NCBI GenBank assembly: GCA_027924585.1
Contig: BSBM01000179.1
Location: 12,686,501 to 12,750,500 of the forward strand
DNA: 64,000 nt
Source: Larix kaempferi
Taxonomy: Eukaryota; Streptophyta; Pinopsida; Pinales; Pinaceae
Direction: 5' to 3'
In this document: positions 1 through 10,742 of the stretch, in pieces
Layout of the letters: each line of letters opens with the position of its first letter
How positions within the stretch are numbered: position 1 is the first letter of the stretch
Position numbers and translations under genes: made by a program
Notes under the pieces: generated by a model
What the model was told of the DNA's origin: nothing
What the model saw: only the letters and a program-made list of their open reading frames with translations
Database searches by the model: none

Positions 1-433
1 TCATTGAGTTCATGTGAGTAGGATATATAGAGTCATAAAGAGTAGTTGCTTTTTGAGTCTTCTTGTTTTGGGTTATTGGACGAGGAATACTATTGTACAT
101 TCTAACAAATCTATATAGAAGAAGTTTGTTGGGTTTTTCTTCCTCGAGATGGTTTTCCCATGATAAATTATTATGTACTATAGTCTATGATGTGATATTT
201 TTATCTTTCAGTGATCCTTATTTTTATTGCAATTAAAAATCTAACATCAAATACACCCTTTAACAATCTCATGCAACAATGTTATAACTATGTTAAAAAG
301 GTGCACAACAACCATCTAGTCTCAATTTTTTTAATGCTAGCATAGGCAAGATATTGGAACCAAACATGATCAATTAGAAAATTAAGGAATTAAAAAAGGA
401 ATCGACATTTCAACAATTCCACAATTGACACCC

Positions 434-640
434 CTGGGGTGTAAACCAGTTGGTGGTAGGGTGCACTATTAAGGAACTCTTTGTGATGCCACAAGTTCAA
501 ACCTTGACTAGCCATGTCTATCGTGCATGGGGTATCATTGGTGCACCTAGGGGTATAGTGGTAATAGAACATAATCGACCCCATGTCACACGTGTATGAA
601 CCCAATCCCAGTAGCTGATTCCCCTATTTAAAAAAAAAAT
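434..640 (+). mobile_element. possible tRNA-derived SINE
   Basis: A segment starting near ggggtgtaaaccagttggt resembles a pol III A box. About 50 bases downstream, aagttcaaacc resembles a B box. The segment ends in a run of ten A at 630-639. Head, box spacing and A tail are what a tRNA-related SINE should show. I found no clear target duplication, and both boxes carry mismatches, so it could be an old copy or a chance match. Confidence 0.35.
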
Positions 641-730
641 CCATGATTAACTGAGGGGGGATCACATTGGGTGATTAAACAAAGAAAAACTAAGGGTTGT
701 AGATAGCAATCGATACTAAGCCAATAATTC

Positions 731-1722
731 TGTTGGTGCACTTTTACTTTGACCAGGGTTCAAATATTCAACAACATACCAACAAGCACCACTACCACAT
801 ATACCAACCCGAAAGGGAGTTTAATCCCTTTCAGAAACACCTGCAGAGAAAATGAGATCTCACCCGAAGTAGCTATGGATACTGCGGGAACCAAGTTTCT
901 GTAGCACAGAAGGGGAATGGTTTGACAGACAACCCATTCATAATACAACCCATAAAATTAACTATTCCAAAACATCGAAAGGATCAAAGCTTCAACGCAT
1001 TAGTCACTTTGACAAGACCCATAACATCACCAGATTAATGTAACTTATGTTATATTTTACATTCATGCCATTCGCAATTATCTTATCTAAGCATTCATCT
1101 AGACATTCAATCATAGGAAAGAAACACATATCACATATCACATCATCAACACATAAAGACACCATGTTTAATGTGGAAACCCATCCTAGGAAAAACCACA
1201 AAACCTCTTGTATTTTATTATGAGTCGCATCCAAATAAGCACTTCAAGTATGACCTACATATTTCTTCATGACATAAAATAGATATGTGCACAAAACCTA
1301 TAGAATAGAGACTCAGCCTCTCCAAAATAACTCTGTCGGACATAGCATAATGGTTCATTATAGACCCAAAATGTGCTCTTACAACATCGATTGACAATAG
1401 CAAAACTAGTAACCAACAGTAACCCCCAAAACTTCTCCCTTACTACATATTTATAGGGCGCACATAGCTTTCCCCTCTCCCACTAACCCATTAAATTACT
1501 AACTTACTAACGAACTCATTAATAAAATGTGGACCATTTCTAACTAACTATCTCAACTCCGACCATTTGACTTGATCAACATAACCGTTTTTCCTGATTT
1601 ATTGGCCTCTTTGTCGGAGTTGACCACTTCCCCGAACCACTTCCATATTGCCTTTTTACACACCCAAACTGTTTATGAAAAAATGGTACCACCAAATATA
1701 TAGGCCCAACAGGCCCCCAACA
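731..1722 (-). repeat. copia-type LTR (minus strand)
   Basis: The block begins tgttgg and ends ccaaca, a perfect 6-bp terminal inverted repeat of the TG...CA type. Read on the minus strand it has a TATA-like tataaatatg near 1446-1455, followed by U5-like sequence with a 'gtggtttttcctaggatggg' stretch typical of plant Ty1/copia LTRs. The 5-bp flanks (aattc and ctcac) do not match. It is therefore either one LTR of a truncated element or a solo LTR with eroded flanks. No internal domains adjoin it on the low side. Confidence 0.5.
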
Positions 1723-1723
1723 C

Positions 1724-4566
1724 TCACATGTGGCTCATGCCAAGCCACTTCAGGGTTGTGATACAGGTTCCTGTATCTTCGACAGAAAATCCTAGTATAC
1801 ACTCCTGCTCACTTTGACCAACTACTAGACTCATATTTCTTTTGGGTGACAGCTTCGACCATCTTTGCAGTGATATATTTATTACTTGCTTCGACAACCT
1901 AAGTGATTTCCATCCGGATGCAAGTATGCTTACCCCCGATGACGTCTGATACACGCTCAGCCTCAGACTGGAGCACCTTGACCCTTTCTGTTCATTGCCT
2001 ATAATGCATCCTTAGCTAATTGAGTTCACGCTACATCTTGTTGCTCTCTGTAGCTCTCCTCATTCTCTGGACCGGTGGAAAATTATTCAACTACTCATGT
2101 AAAGTACTCATCCTTTCTTCAGCAACCTCGATCTTAGTAGTGACCTCCTATAGCTCAATATCATCAAATTACCTAGCCCATGATTGTGAAACCTCCTCAT
2201 ACATTTTCATGCACTGATCTTCGGAGTCCTGAAGGCTCTAAACAGCCTCTTGAACTTATGCTTGTCACTGATCAGATACTTCAGGTGGGGTACTCGGCAC
2301 AAGCTTGGTCTCTAAATCTTGTACTCTTTGTCGATATCCAGAGATAATAGTTTCCAAATGTTGTATCTTCTCCTCATATGTCATCTCTTCAATAATTTCT
2401 GCCTCAGGTACTACACATCATGTGACTTCAACAACCTCCTCAACTTTGTCCTTTTCCTATAGCAACAGGACCTTGTTCTACTGAATTTCAGCATTCAATT
2501 CCTTTAGGGAAACTGCTCGATTCTTATATCCCTTCATTAAATACATGAGGGAACTCTCCCTCGACCTGAATTCCTTTGCAATACTTTCTTGTAACCAATG
2601 CAACATATAAAGATGCAATGTAGCTAATTTGAGGTCTGCATACTCGGTCTTCATAACTTTCAAACTTGTACCCATTTCATCAAAACTTAGTGCTTGTGGA
2701 AAGATTTTAACCACACCTTTTGTTGAAGGGGGTACAACTGTCTATTCTTGGCCTTCATCTTCTTGCGCCACTTCGACCCGTAGTGGTGTGACCTGCGATG
2801 AAGAGGAAATGCAGATCTTCTTAACTTCTTGGCACAACATATCCAGGACATCGGTGACTCCACTGAAGATGCATTGTTCTATCTTCTCTATGTTCCGATT
2901 TTCTCACTTAACTTATGTCATATTGTCGAACAATATGTTGATATCATCATCTGTCAATGCTTGGACATTTTCATTCCTCTGTGCTTTCTGTTTTTCCTTC
3001 CTCCTTGCACAAATGTTACATCTTTTCTTTTATCACCCAGACCCGGATCAATAGGGGTCTGACTTGACTCTTGATATTCTTTCTCTTCACCCCCACCTTT
3101 AGTGTGCTACGTGTTTTGACTTGTTTTTTTCTGCTGGCTTGAGGTTCCTTCCTTTTGTTGTTCTTATTGCAACAGATATGGCGATATGTTCTCTGGATCG
3201 ATGGGTGATTGGCATTCTATCGACCATTCTTGAACCATAGTATCCACTTATTCCATATTCAACTTTAACCCAGTGTTTAACCATTGTTGGTATGGGTCCG
3301 TTCTTGCTTGCATGTAAATGTAGTGGGGCCCTATCTTGAACTTCGTTAGAACATGATACTTTACTACTACAGCTTCGTCGATGTGTAGTATCTGAACTAC
3401 ATAATACCGTAAGGCTTCCAACCACATATATAAGGATACATTGCTTCCATGATGTCTATTGTTGATGTCAGAATATGAAAAGTTCATGTACCGCGAGCCT
3501 TGGCATGGGCCAATTGGCTGCATGCCCTGATAGTTTGTGACTCTTCTTCCCATCACACAAAGGATATTAGCAACAACAACAATGAATATGTAAAAGACGA
3601 ACCATTATCCTACATATTTGCACAATTCGCAAGAAACTCATTAAGAAAAAATGTGGCCCAAATCATTTGCACTCCTTGGGCACACTGCTCTACCGCAACA
3701 ATGACAGAAGCAGTAACTTGGTTCGGTCGAACCTTACGTAGGATTTTAGTGGCTAACAACTTAGCAGCAAACCGGACAACCTAGTCACTGATAGAGGCCA
3801 CGTCAAACCACCCATTTCTCTTTGAAAATTTATATTTCTACTTCATTCTAGTTGCTAAGTCACGATCTCTCTCTTTTCCCACAAAATACTGCGACGGGTC
3901 CAACCCAACCTTAGGTAGCCCCGTGATCTTGGAAATTAAATCTGTATCTACTGACACCTTGGTCTCCAGCCATAGGAACCCTCCATGCAAACATAGTAAC
4001 AATTGCTTCACACACGCGTTTGCTTCCACAGTGCGACCAAAATGTGGAAGATGTAGTAATGGGAAGAGGCCATCTCTCGCCATGCCAAGAACCCACTGCT
4101 GTGGTTCCAGTTCCATCGGTTGACCTTTAGCTGAAACAAGAGCCCTCATGTAGTGTGTATAGTTAAATTTAGGAAACTTGGCAGCGTCATGCTCTGCATA
4201 TGACAACTTCTGAATGTTTCGCAAAATGTCACCTTAAACTATAACTCCCTTTGGCACTGGCACGGTCTCCAACTGGTACCGTGCATTCTTTGGCAGCTTC
4301 ATGAGTTTCACACTTGGGTTTTGTGGCAGGATATACTCTGGGAACATAGATGCAGAGGTCGATGTGTATTCTCTTGCTTCATTACGTGCCTTTTTCCTTG
4401 GATTTGGATTCAGTCTATTTTTCTGGCATGTTTTCCATGACACATTGACAGGAATCTGTGGAGAAATCACTTCTGGGTACTCAAGGCTCATAGAAACAAA
4501 GCCCCGCATCGGAACTTCCTGGATAGATCCTTGGACCTCACTTCTAGTTAATAAGTCAACCTGCAT
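1724..4566 (-). pseudogene. element B post-pol ORF with coiled-coil C-terminus
   Basis: A first open stretch starts at the ATG at 4566. A second (4224-3838) ends in a conserved-looking block (ITGLPKVGLDPSQYFVGKE) that I recall from hypothetical proteins carried by plant retroelements. Decayed frames continue to about 3250, with an 'EQCAQGVQM' stretch and a lysine/glutamine-rich linker. From 2714 to about 1724 the residues are Glu/Lys/Leu-rich, with heptad-like spacing expected of a coiled coil. Many stops and at least several frameshifts interrupt it. Function is unknown. The arrangement (globular N-part, charged linker, coiled coil) parallels the ORF inside element A's LTRs. Confidence 0.5.
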
Positions 4567-4575
4567 TGTGGCAAG

Positions 4576-5199
4576 TCTGCACTTCTACTCTCCACTCGAC
4601 GTGCTAAGGCTCAGCTTTGGCTTGCTCACTATACTGCAATTGCTCAAGACACAATGAATAATGACCGAGGGAGGGACAGATTTTTAAGTTTACTCCCTGC
4701 ATGCGATCCATCTGTCATTCCATAGGAAAATTGAATGTACTCAATCTTTCAATTATGATGGTGGCAACGACGGATATCTTCACACATTTAAATCTTTTCG
4801 ACAATTAATACAAGAAGCCCATTGGCATCGCCACTAAACCCGTCATAAAAGAAACAATAAATGCTCAATAACCACAACTTCGACTAGTTGACCACTCCAG
4901 AACTTCGACGGATCATACTGTGATAGACCGCCAACTTCCCCAGAAAAACATAACTGCGACACAAAAATAAGTTGGGGTTTCTAAGTGACAGAAATAACAC
5001 TTCGACAAACTACCAACTCCGCACCAAAATAAACTACTTTGACACCAGGGGAAGTTGGGGTTTCAAGACAACAAATATAGAACTTTGACACAATTACCCC
5101 GACACAAATTTTTTTACATGCTGATAACTTGAGGTTTCCATGAAGCTCCGACAAAACTGTACATCAACACAAACACTTCGAAACAACTAACGACGATAA
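4576..5199. other. non-coding stretch downstream of element B integrase, possible U3
   Basis: No coding potential is visible. Read on the minus strand it holds many short degenerate repeats of the cggag/tcgaa kind (for example near 4870-4920, 4985-5010 and 5020-5060). These are similar in flavour to the U3 of element A. By analogy this may be the start of a long LTR that contains the following ORF, but I could not find the edge or a polypurine tract. Confidence 0.3.
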
Positions 5200-6250
5200 T
5201 TTTTTTTTTATGTTCAAGCATGGACTTAGACATTTTCGCCTTGGCAAGCCACGACTGTCCCTGTAGGGATTCAACCAAATTCCATTCATCAATCCTTGAA
5301 GGAGTTCATCATCCAATTTATGTAACTGTACTTCGCCTCCTTCTATGATAAAATTAATAACATATGGCCCTATCCAATGCATTTGTAACTTACTAGGATG
5401 TTTGAAAAATTTGATGTCACAGAGAAGAACAAGGTCTCCTTGGTGAAAGTCCTTCTTAATGATGTGGCGATCAGGCCACTCTTTTTATTGATCTTTCTGT
5501 ACTTGTTGACGAAAACCTGTGACAAATATATCCTCTTCCAACTGGAGTAACTGTGCTAGTCTCTCTTCAATAGCACCAGTATCAGACATACCTATAAAAG
5601 CAAAAATTCTTAAACTGGGTATAATATACTCCAGAGGCATCACAACCCCTTTCCCATACACCAAATTGAAAGGTGTCTAACCCTTCAACCTTTTACATGT
5701 CATTTTTTAGGCCCACAATTTTGCAGGGATCCTTAAGTCCCAGTCATCGCGGTTCACATTACAGAATTTTGTTAGTGCATGTTCAAGGATCTTATTGAAT
5801 GTTTTGATAGTTCCATTTTCTTATGGATTATACTGAGTATTCTTTTGATGGTAGACCTGAAATTCTTCAGTAAGGGCCTCTATAGTCTTATTAACAAAAT
5901 GTGCACCCTTATCGCTTAGTAGAACTCGAGGACAACCAAAACTGGTAATAACATTTTCAAACAGAAATCTTGCAGCGGTCATAACAGTGCAATCTCGTAC
6001 TGGTGCAGCTCCATCCCATCGTGTAATATAATCTATCACAGTAATAATATACCTTCCACCCGTCCTTTTCCCTAATGGGTTAATGGTTCCCACTAAATCA
6101 ATAGCCCACTTGTCGAAAGCTTGCAACGTAACTTGAGGTACTAATGGCATTTCATCCCTCCTCGAAGGCTTCCCAATTCTTTGGTACACCTCACAGCTCT
6201 GACAGTATTCTTTAGCATCCTCATGAAGGGTTAGCCACCATAACCTTGCT
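5200..6250 (-). pseudogene. element B integrase
   Basis: Near 6210-6180 there is a CQSCEVYQR sequence, the end of the HHCC zinc finger. The RNase-H-fold core follows, with D in KWAIDLVG and D in LLSDKGAHF. After a stop near 5820, the frame reads ENGTIKTF where the family has glutamate, so the catalytic E appears to be K. A C-terminal module at 5382-5200 (WIGPYVI..EGGEVQLHKL) matches the GPY/F region. Integrase inserts the cDNA into chromosomes. Several stops and the lost E make it non-functional. Confidence 0.75.
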
Positions 6251-6507
6251 CTTAAGATCTTCTACGTTGTAGTTTTTCCCGCATAATGGCCACTCGCCAC
6301 CCGCCACCCCATCATGAGCCTCAACTAAGATAATTGGTCACTCATGCTAAAAAGAAAACAACACAATACCTCATATAGTCCTAGCTCATACAACTGACCG
6401 CCTATCAACTGGTAGTCTGTAGATTTAACGACCAACAGCTTCTTCTGGGCAGTCGTGTATCCCTCTAGCGCTGCTACTGTAGACAAAAATGTCACAATAT
6501 ATTGAAA

Positions 6508-7077
6508 TTAGTTGTCGACCATTCTTACCAAAAATATATGTGCATCTGGGAAATTATCTTCTAAACTATTTGGTTCTTCGCCTGTTTCCAACCTTGATAG
6601 ATGGTCGGGACCCGCATTCAACCTCCCAGGCTTGACAATGATCTCAAAGTCATATTCCTGAAACAACAATAACCATCGACATATCTTCCCCCCCAAAACT
6701 GGATTGTTGACCAGGTACTTCAAAGCAGAGTGATATGTAAACATTTTAACATGGTCGCCTAGCAAATAGTGCCTAAACTTTTGTAGTGCATAAACCATGG
6801 CAAGTCCTTCCCTTTCTGTCATAGTATAATTTATTTCTACAATGGAAATTTTTCTGCTATCAAATGCAATAGGATGTTCGATTGAACCATCACCTGGTTG
6901 AGCAAGCATCGCACCTAGATCGACAGATGAAGCATCAACATGAACATGAAGTTCTTTCTTCCAGTCAGGAAATGCCAGAATAGATGTTGCAACCATCTTT
7001 TCCTTCAATGTGTCGAGACTCTGCTGGCAGTACTCATTCCATTGAAACTTCACATCTTTCTTGAGTAATTTTTCCAT
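6508..7077 (-). pseudogene. element B RNase H domain
   Basis: This 189-codon open frame follows RT and matches the gypsy RNase H region. HVHVDASSVDLGAMLAQ supplies the first aspartate, MTEREGLAMVYAL the glutamate, and GPDHLSR the last acidic/His motif. The usual TDH motif reads FTYHSALKYL, so the third catalytic aspartate is replaced by tyrosine. RNase H removes the RNA strand of the RNA:DNA hybrid during reverse transcription. The frame is clean, but the active site looks compromised. Confidence 0.75.
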
Positions 7078-7158
7078 TGGAACTATGATCTGGGCATAGT
7101 CTTTGATAACTTTCCTTTAATATACTATGTGACCCAGAGTTGTCCTTAATTGTTGAAC

Positions 7159-8194
7159 TTAAGTAGGTGGAGGAAGATCAGCTATAATAGCAATCTTTGT
7201 AGGATCCACTAACAAACCTTGCTTCCAGACTACATGTCCCAATAATATGCCAAATGGAGCACAAAATATGCATTTATTCATATTAAAAGAGATTTGATAT
7301 TGTCTATAGTGTTCTAACATCAACCTCAAATTTTCAATATAAATCTTGAGCAACCCGTACATTGTCCAATCATCAAAATATACTTCTAGAAACTTATGAA
7401 TAAATTCCTTAAATGTAGCGACAACTACCCATGAGAAAATTGCAAGGGCATTCTTTAGGCCAAAAGGCATTACCGTCTACTGGAAGTAGCCCCATTCCTT
7501 CGCAAATGTCGTCTTATGTATGTCGTCTTATGATACCTAGAAAATCCATTTGTGAAAGAGTAGGCTTCCTAACCTCTAACATTTTCAAGCACTTCATCTG
7601 TAAATGGATTTGGAAAAGGATCATGTAGACAAGAATCATTCAATTTCAGCAAGTTGACACAAATCCTGATCTCCCCAATCTTCTTATCCTGGACTACCAT
7701 AGGATTGATCCATTCTAATTCTTCGACAAGCTCAATGATACTTGCATCGAGTATTCTGTTGAGCTCTGGCCTTACTTTTTCCTTGTACCGTGGATTCAAT
7801 CTGTACGACCTTTGCTTAATTGACTTGGCTCCAGGTTTCAGTGGGATCTTGATTTCACCCAAGTCACCAGCAATACCTTTCATTTCTGAAAACTTAGTAG
7901 GAAACAAGTCTTTAAATTCATGCAATAGGTCAATAATTTTTCCCACTTTTTCATCATCCCAGTAATCTCGTATATTTGAAAACTTTGGATTTTCAGGAGA
8001 GCCTATATTTACCCTTTTGATCTTCAATGGTTTCAAAAATTTGTTAGATGTGATCTCAGGTCCCTTTAGGTCACAACTTCCTTTATATTTTGGAATACAA
8101 ATATCCATCAGATAATCATCCTCTGGTCCTCCGTTGATGTTGTAGCACTCCATCATTTTCTCTAATGTGGCATTCCATTGTGGCAGATTAGACA
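7159..8194 (-). pseudogene. element B reverse transcriptase, broken
   Basis: The N-terminal half (8194-7569) carries the gypsy RT motifs RICVNLLKLND and DPFPNPFTDEVL. The C-terminal half (7470-7159) carries MPFGLKNA, the palm box with FDDW, and LGHVV. Between them, at about 7568-7470, the frame is lost and part of the fingers/palm is missing. The two catalytic aspartates of FDD are still present. RT would copy the element's RNA into DNA inside the particle. The frameshift and deletion make this copy inactive. Confidence 0.8.
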
Positions 8195-8405
8195 CTGGTC
8201 CCAAAATTTCTTCAAAATGTTTTTCCTTGATAATCTGCAGAGCCACATCTATTGTAGGACTTTCATCCTCATAATTGAATGTATCTTTGAAGCTCATTGT
8301 CATAGTGTCCCAGCCTGCAATTCCTTGTCACAGATCGAGCGACGTAAACCAATTCCTTGGTATAGTGTCAAGTGTATGAATGAACATATGAACCCATTCC
8401 TACTT
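8195..8405 (-). pseudogene. element B gag remnant
   Basis: About 70 codons on the minus strand resemble the retrotransposon gag core: a 'LDTIPRNWFTSL' block, a W-D pair, then an acidic stretch ending near FEEI. One in-frame stop lies near 8330. The frame runs straight into the linker that precedes RT, with no nucleocapsid zinc knuckle and no protease DSGA motif between them. An internal deletion therefore seems to have removed the gag C-terminus and protease. Gag would normally form the cytoplasmic virus-like particle. Assignment rests on remembered family resemblance only. Confidence 0.5.
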
Positions 8406-8450
8406 GGGTATATTCTACCAAATTGTACTATAGGTAGCTAAATGATCAGC

Positions 8451-8848
8451 ATGGCTAGTCCGCCCAGTATATTTCTCACCAATATAGGGAATCCCTTCAC
8501 CAAAATGAATTTCTAAATATCTTATGGACTACAACCAACCAATTATAGAGTGCTTATGAGTAGCCTGTTAGTGCATGATAATGCACTAGGGATCACTGAA
8601 GCTAGTATTGGTTCTGAAAATTTTGAAACTAAAAGATTTCATGTCAGTTATTGAGTCCATGGTCTTTCCATGTGTATATATTTTATGGTCTTGGTACATG
8701 GTCTAGGTGCATAAGTTTTGTTTCAATTTAATTCTAAGGATCAGTTCAAAATTAACTTGAGGGTCATACATATTCATAATTTTGTGGTGTCATTATAAAA
8801 GGTTCTATGTTTATAATCCTAGGACACATTTTTATCGTGATATGATCA
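8451..8848. other. no gene seen; flank of element A
   Basis: A+T-rich sequence between the gag remnant of element B and the 5' end of element A. I see no open frame of interest or repeat. The last five bases (gatca, 8844-8848) are the putative target-site duplication of element A. Confidence 0.5.
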
Positions 8849-9880
8849 TGTTGCTCCTCCAACCTAATCCCAAAATTTTTTCTAAAAAGTTTTAGGGCCC
8901 CTCCTTTTGTTTTAAAGAGGTTTTGAGTTCAAGTCATCCTAGAAGAATCCCACCCTCAGACTTAGATTTTTTTCTTAAGGATCAAGCAAAGAAGGCCAAA
9001 ATTTTAATAAGTAAAACTTATCTTTTCGAGCCAAAAAGGTCGGATCAACTCAACTTTTTGAGCCGAAATAGTTGGATCAGCTTAGCTTTTAGAGTCGACA
9101 CGATCGGAGTGGAAAAAAACCCTTTTTTGGAGAAGTCCCCATTTCGGAGACACTCGTCCAATTCAGCTGACGCGTTTGGAGCAACCCAGTGAGTGAAACC
9201 GAAACAGTCAGAGCTTCGTTAAGTTCGCACTGATAAAACATAGAGTTTTTTGTGCATCTGGTCGGAAGAAAACAATGAGTCCTGCCAACCATTTCGGCGA
9301 TAAAACCTCAGTCACGCCGAAATGGTTCGGAGGAAACATCCCAGTCACACCGATGGACGCTCGGCGAAAATAGTCGACAAAAATTGCGAAGGGCCGTGAT
9401 CAGTTTCGTAGAAACTCAGCCAGTTCTGCCAAAAGGGTCGCCACCAAAACATGAAAACTCGCCAACGAAGAGAAAAGAGAGTGAGCGGCGACGCAAGATT
9501 ATAAAGGCGAGCTCAAGAAGAAACTCCGATTTTTCGGCTAGAATCATAAAAGGTCGCCGAAAGGGTCGCAATAGGAATATGAAGCTCGCAAAATAGAACC
9601 GAAGGAGCTCGTGAAGTGATGCTGAAATCCGTCATCAACGATTTTTTTGGAACACCGCCGATGCATTTCGCGGAAACTGAGAAAGTATCACAGAAACGGT
9701 CGATGGCGAAGTTTTAAAGGCAGCGACGCGTAGTGGTATTTTGACACCAAAACAGGGTTTGGTCATAAATGACCCCACCAACCCCACTACCTTCGCATTA
9801 ATAACCCACCAACCTCGCATTAATGACTAGGTTTTTTATTTTATTATTTATAGGGCAAAGTCATTTTTTGTTTAGCATTG
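8849..9880 (+). promoter_or_regulatory. element A U3 promoter-like region, 5' LTR
   Basis: G+C is clearly higher than in the surroundings. A degenerate module resembling ccgaaa-n-ggtcgga recurs several times (about 9020-9110, 9180-9260 and 9290-9375), as expected of U3 enhancer sub-repeats. A TATA-like ttattatttatag lies at 9841-9853, about 120 bases before the apparent 5' splice site. A start of transcription near 9880 is inferred from spacing only. Confidence 0.4.
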
Positions 9881-9974
9881 CCAAAACGTCGTTCTCAAGG
9901 TTTTTCGTCTCCACCAATCTCCGAACGCCAAAACATTGTTCATCTTATTCTCACGACCATACCAAGACTGACAG

Positions 9975-10735
9975 GTAGGCCACTACCCTGTCTTAGCGGT
10001 TGTTTTTATTGTTGCCATTTTCATTCAGTTTTTGCCATTGGTTTTGGTGTTTTTCTCTATTTGCGTTTGGTAGTTAAAACGCTATTCATTTCTGGTTGGG
10101 CATTTTTAGTCACGGACTTTGTGTGAGATAACTGTCTCAACCTAGGACTGCCGAGTTCACCTCATCCAGTCTTCGCTTTCAGTTTTAATGCAAAACCTAG
10201 TGGATTGTGGTGGTCATTTTCCGCGGTTCGACTTTCTTAGGATAGTTCTGCCAGTTTTCCTCTCCCGAACGTATTGTCAAGCCCGTAGTTGGAGCACGAA
10301 TGGACTTACACTTTAACTCTACTTCACCTCGGGTGGAGAAGATTCTTAAATACGAAGTTAAACAATACATTTTTAGAGTGGTTTTCTTCTTTCAAACATT
10401 ATTGGCCTTTCCCTTTGATGCATATGGAGTTTTGTTTTGCGCACACACTTTTCGGACGGGATTGAAACTTAAAATTTTGTCGACTAACCCCGATATTTGT
10501 TTCAGAAGCTTTAGAAACAACCAAAATTTTAAAAAAAAAACCTTTAAGATAAGCATCCTTAGTTTGCTCTCATAACTGTATCTGAGTTTAAGCTAAACAA
10601 ACATAAATAGCATTTACCAAGCTACATGGGAGTTATTATTCTCTCAACTTAATCTATTATTAGTAGTTTGAAAGAAAATTGCTTTACAATCTTCTGTTTA
10701 AGTTACTTATACCATGTTTCTTCTTTTTCATCAAG
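9975..10735 (+). other. apparent 5'-UTR intron in the 5' LTR
   Basis: A donor acag|gtaggc at 9975 and an acceptor after a pyrimidine-rich tract (tgtttcttctttttcatcaag) ending at 10735 bracket 761 bases just before the LTR ORF. The same pair is conserved in the other LTR at 22986-23748. Short ORFs inside are not conserved in any obvious way. Inferred from splice-like signals; no transcript evidence is available. Confidence 0.4.
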
Positions 10736-10742
10736 ATTTGAA

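Larger units (their letters stand above)
1723..8450 (-). mobile_element. element B: degenerate Tat-like Ty3/gypsy retrotransposon
   Basis: Read on the minus strand, the order is gag remnant, RT, RNase H, integrase, a roughly 0.6-kb non-coding stretch, then a long ORF with a coiled-coil tail. RT before RNase H before integrase is the Ty3/gypsy order. No chromodomain follows the integrase, and an extra ORF after pol is typical of the plant Tat/Athila group. I could not fix its LTR boundaries. Protease and most of gag are missing, and every frame is broken, so it is a dead copy. Element A (8849 onward) lies head-to-head beside it. Confidence 0.75.

Noticed and set aside
731-8450. Treating the 731-1722 LTR as the terminal LTR of element B
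   Set aside because: Element B is gypsy while this LTR has copia-like structure, and no primer site or polypurine tract links the two.
9878-10126. Short plus-strand ORF spanning the donor site in the 5' LTR, with a counterpart at 22889-23137
   Set aside because: Both copies are open, but the segment is leader/intron-like, the residues are not gene-like, and the putative donor interrupts it. The openness follows from LTR homology.
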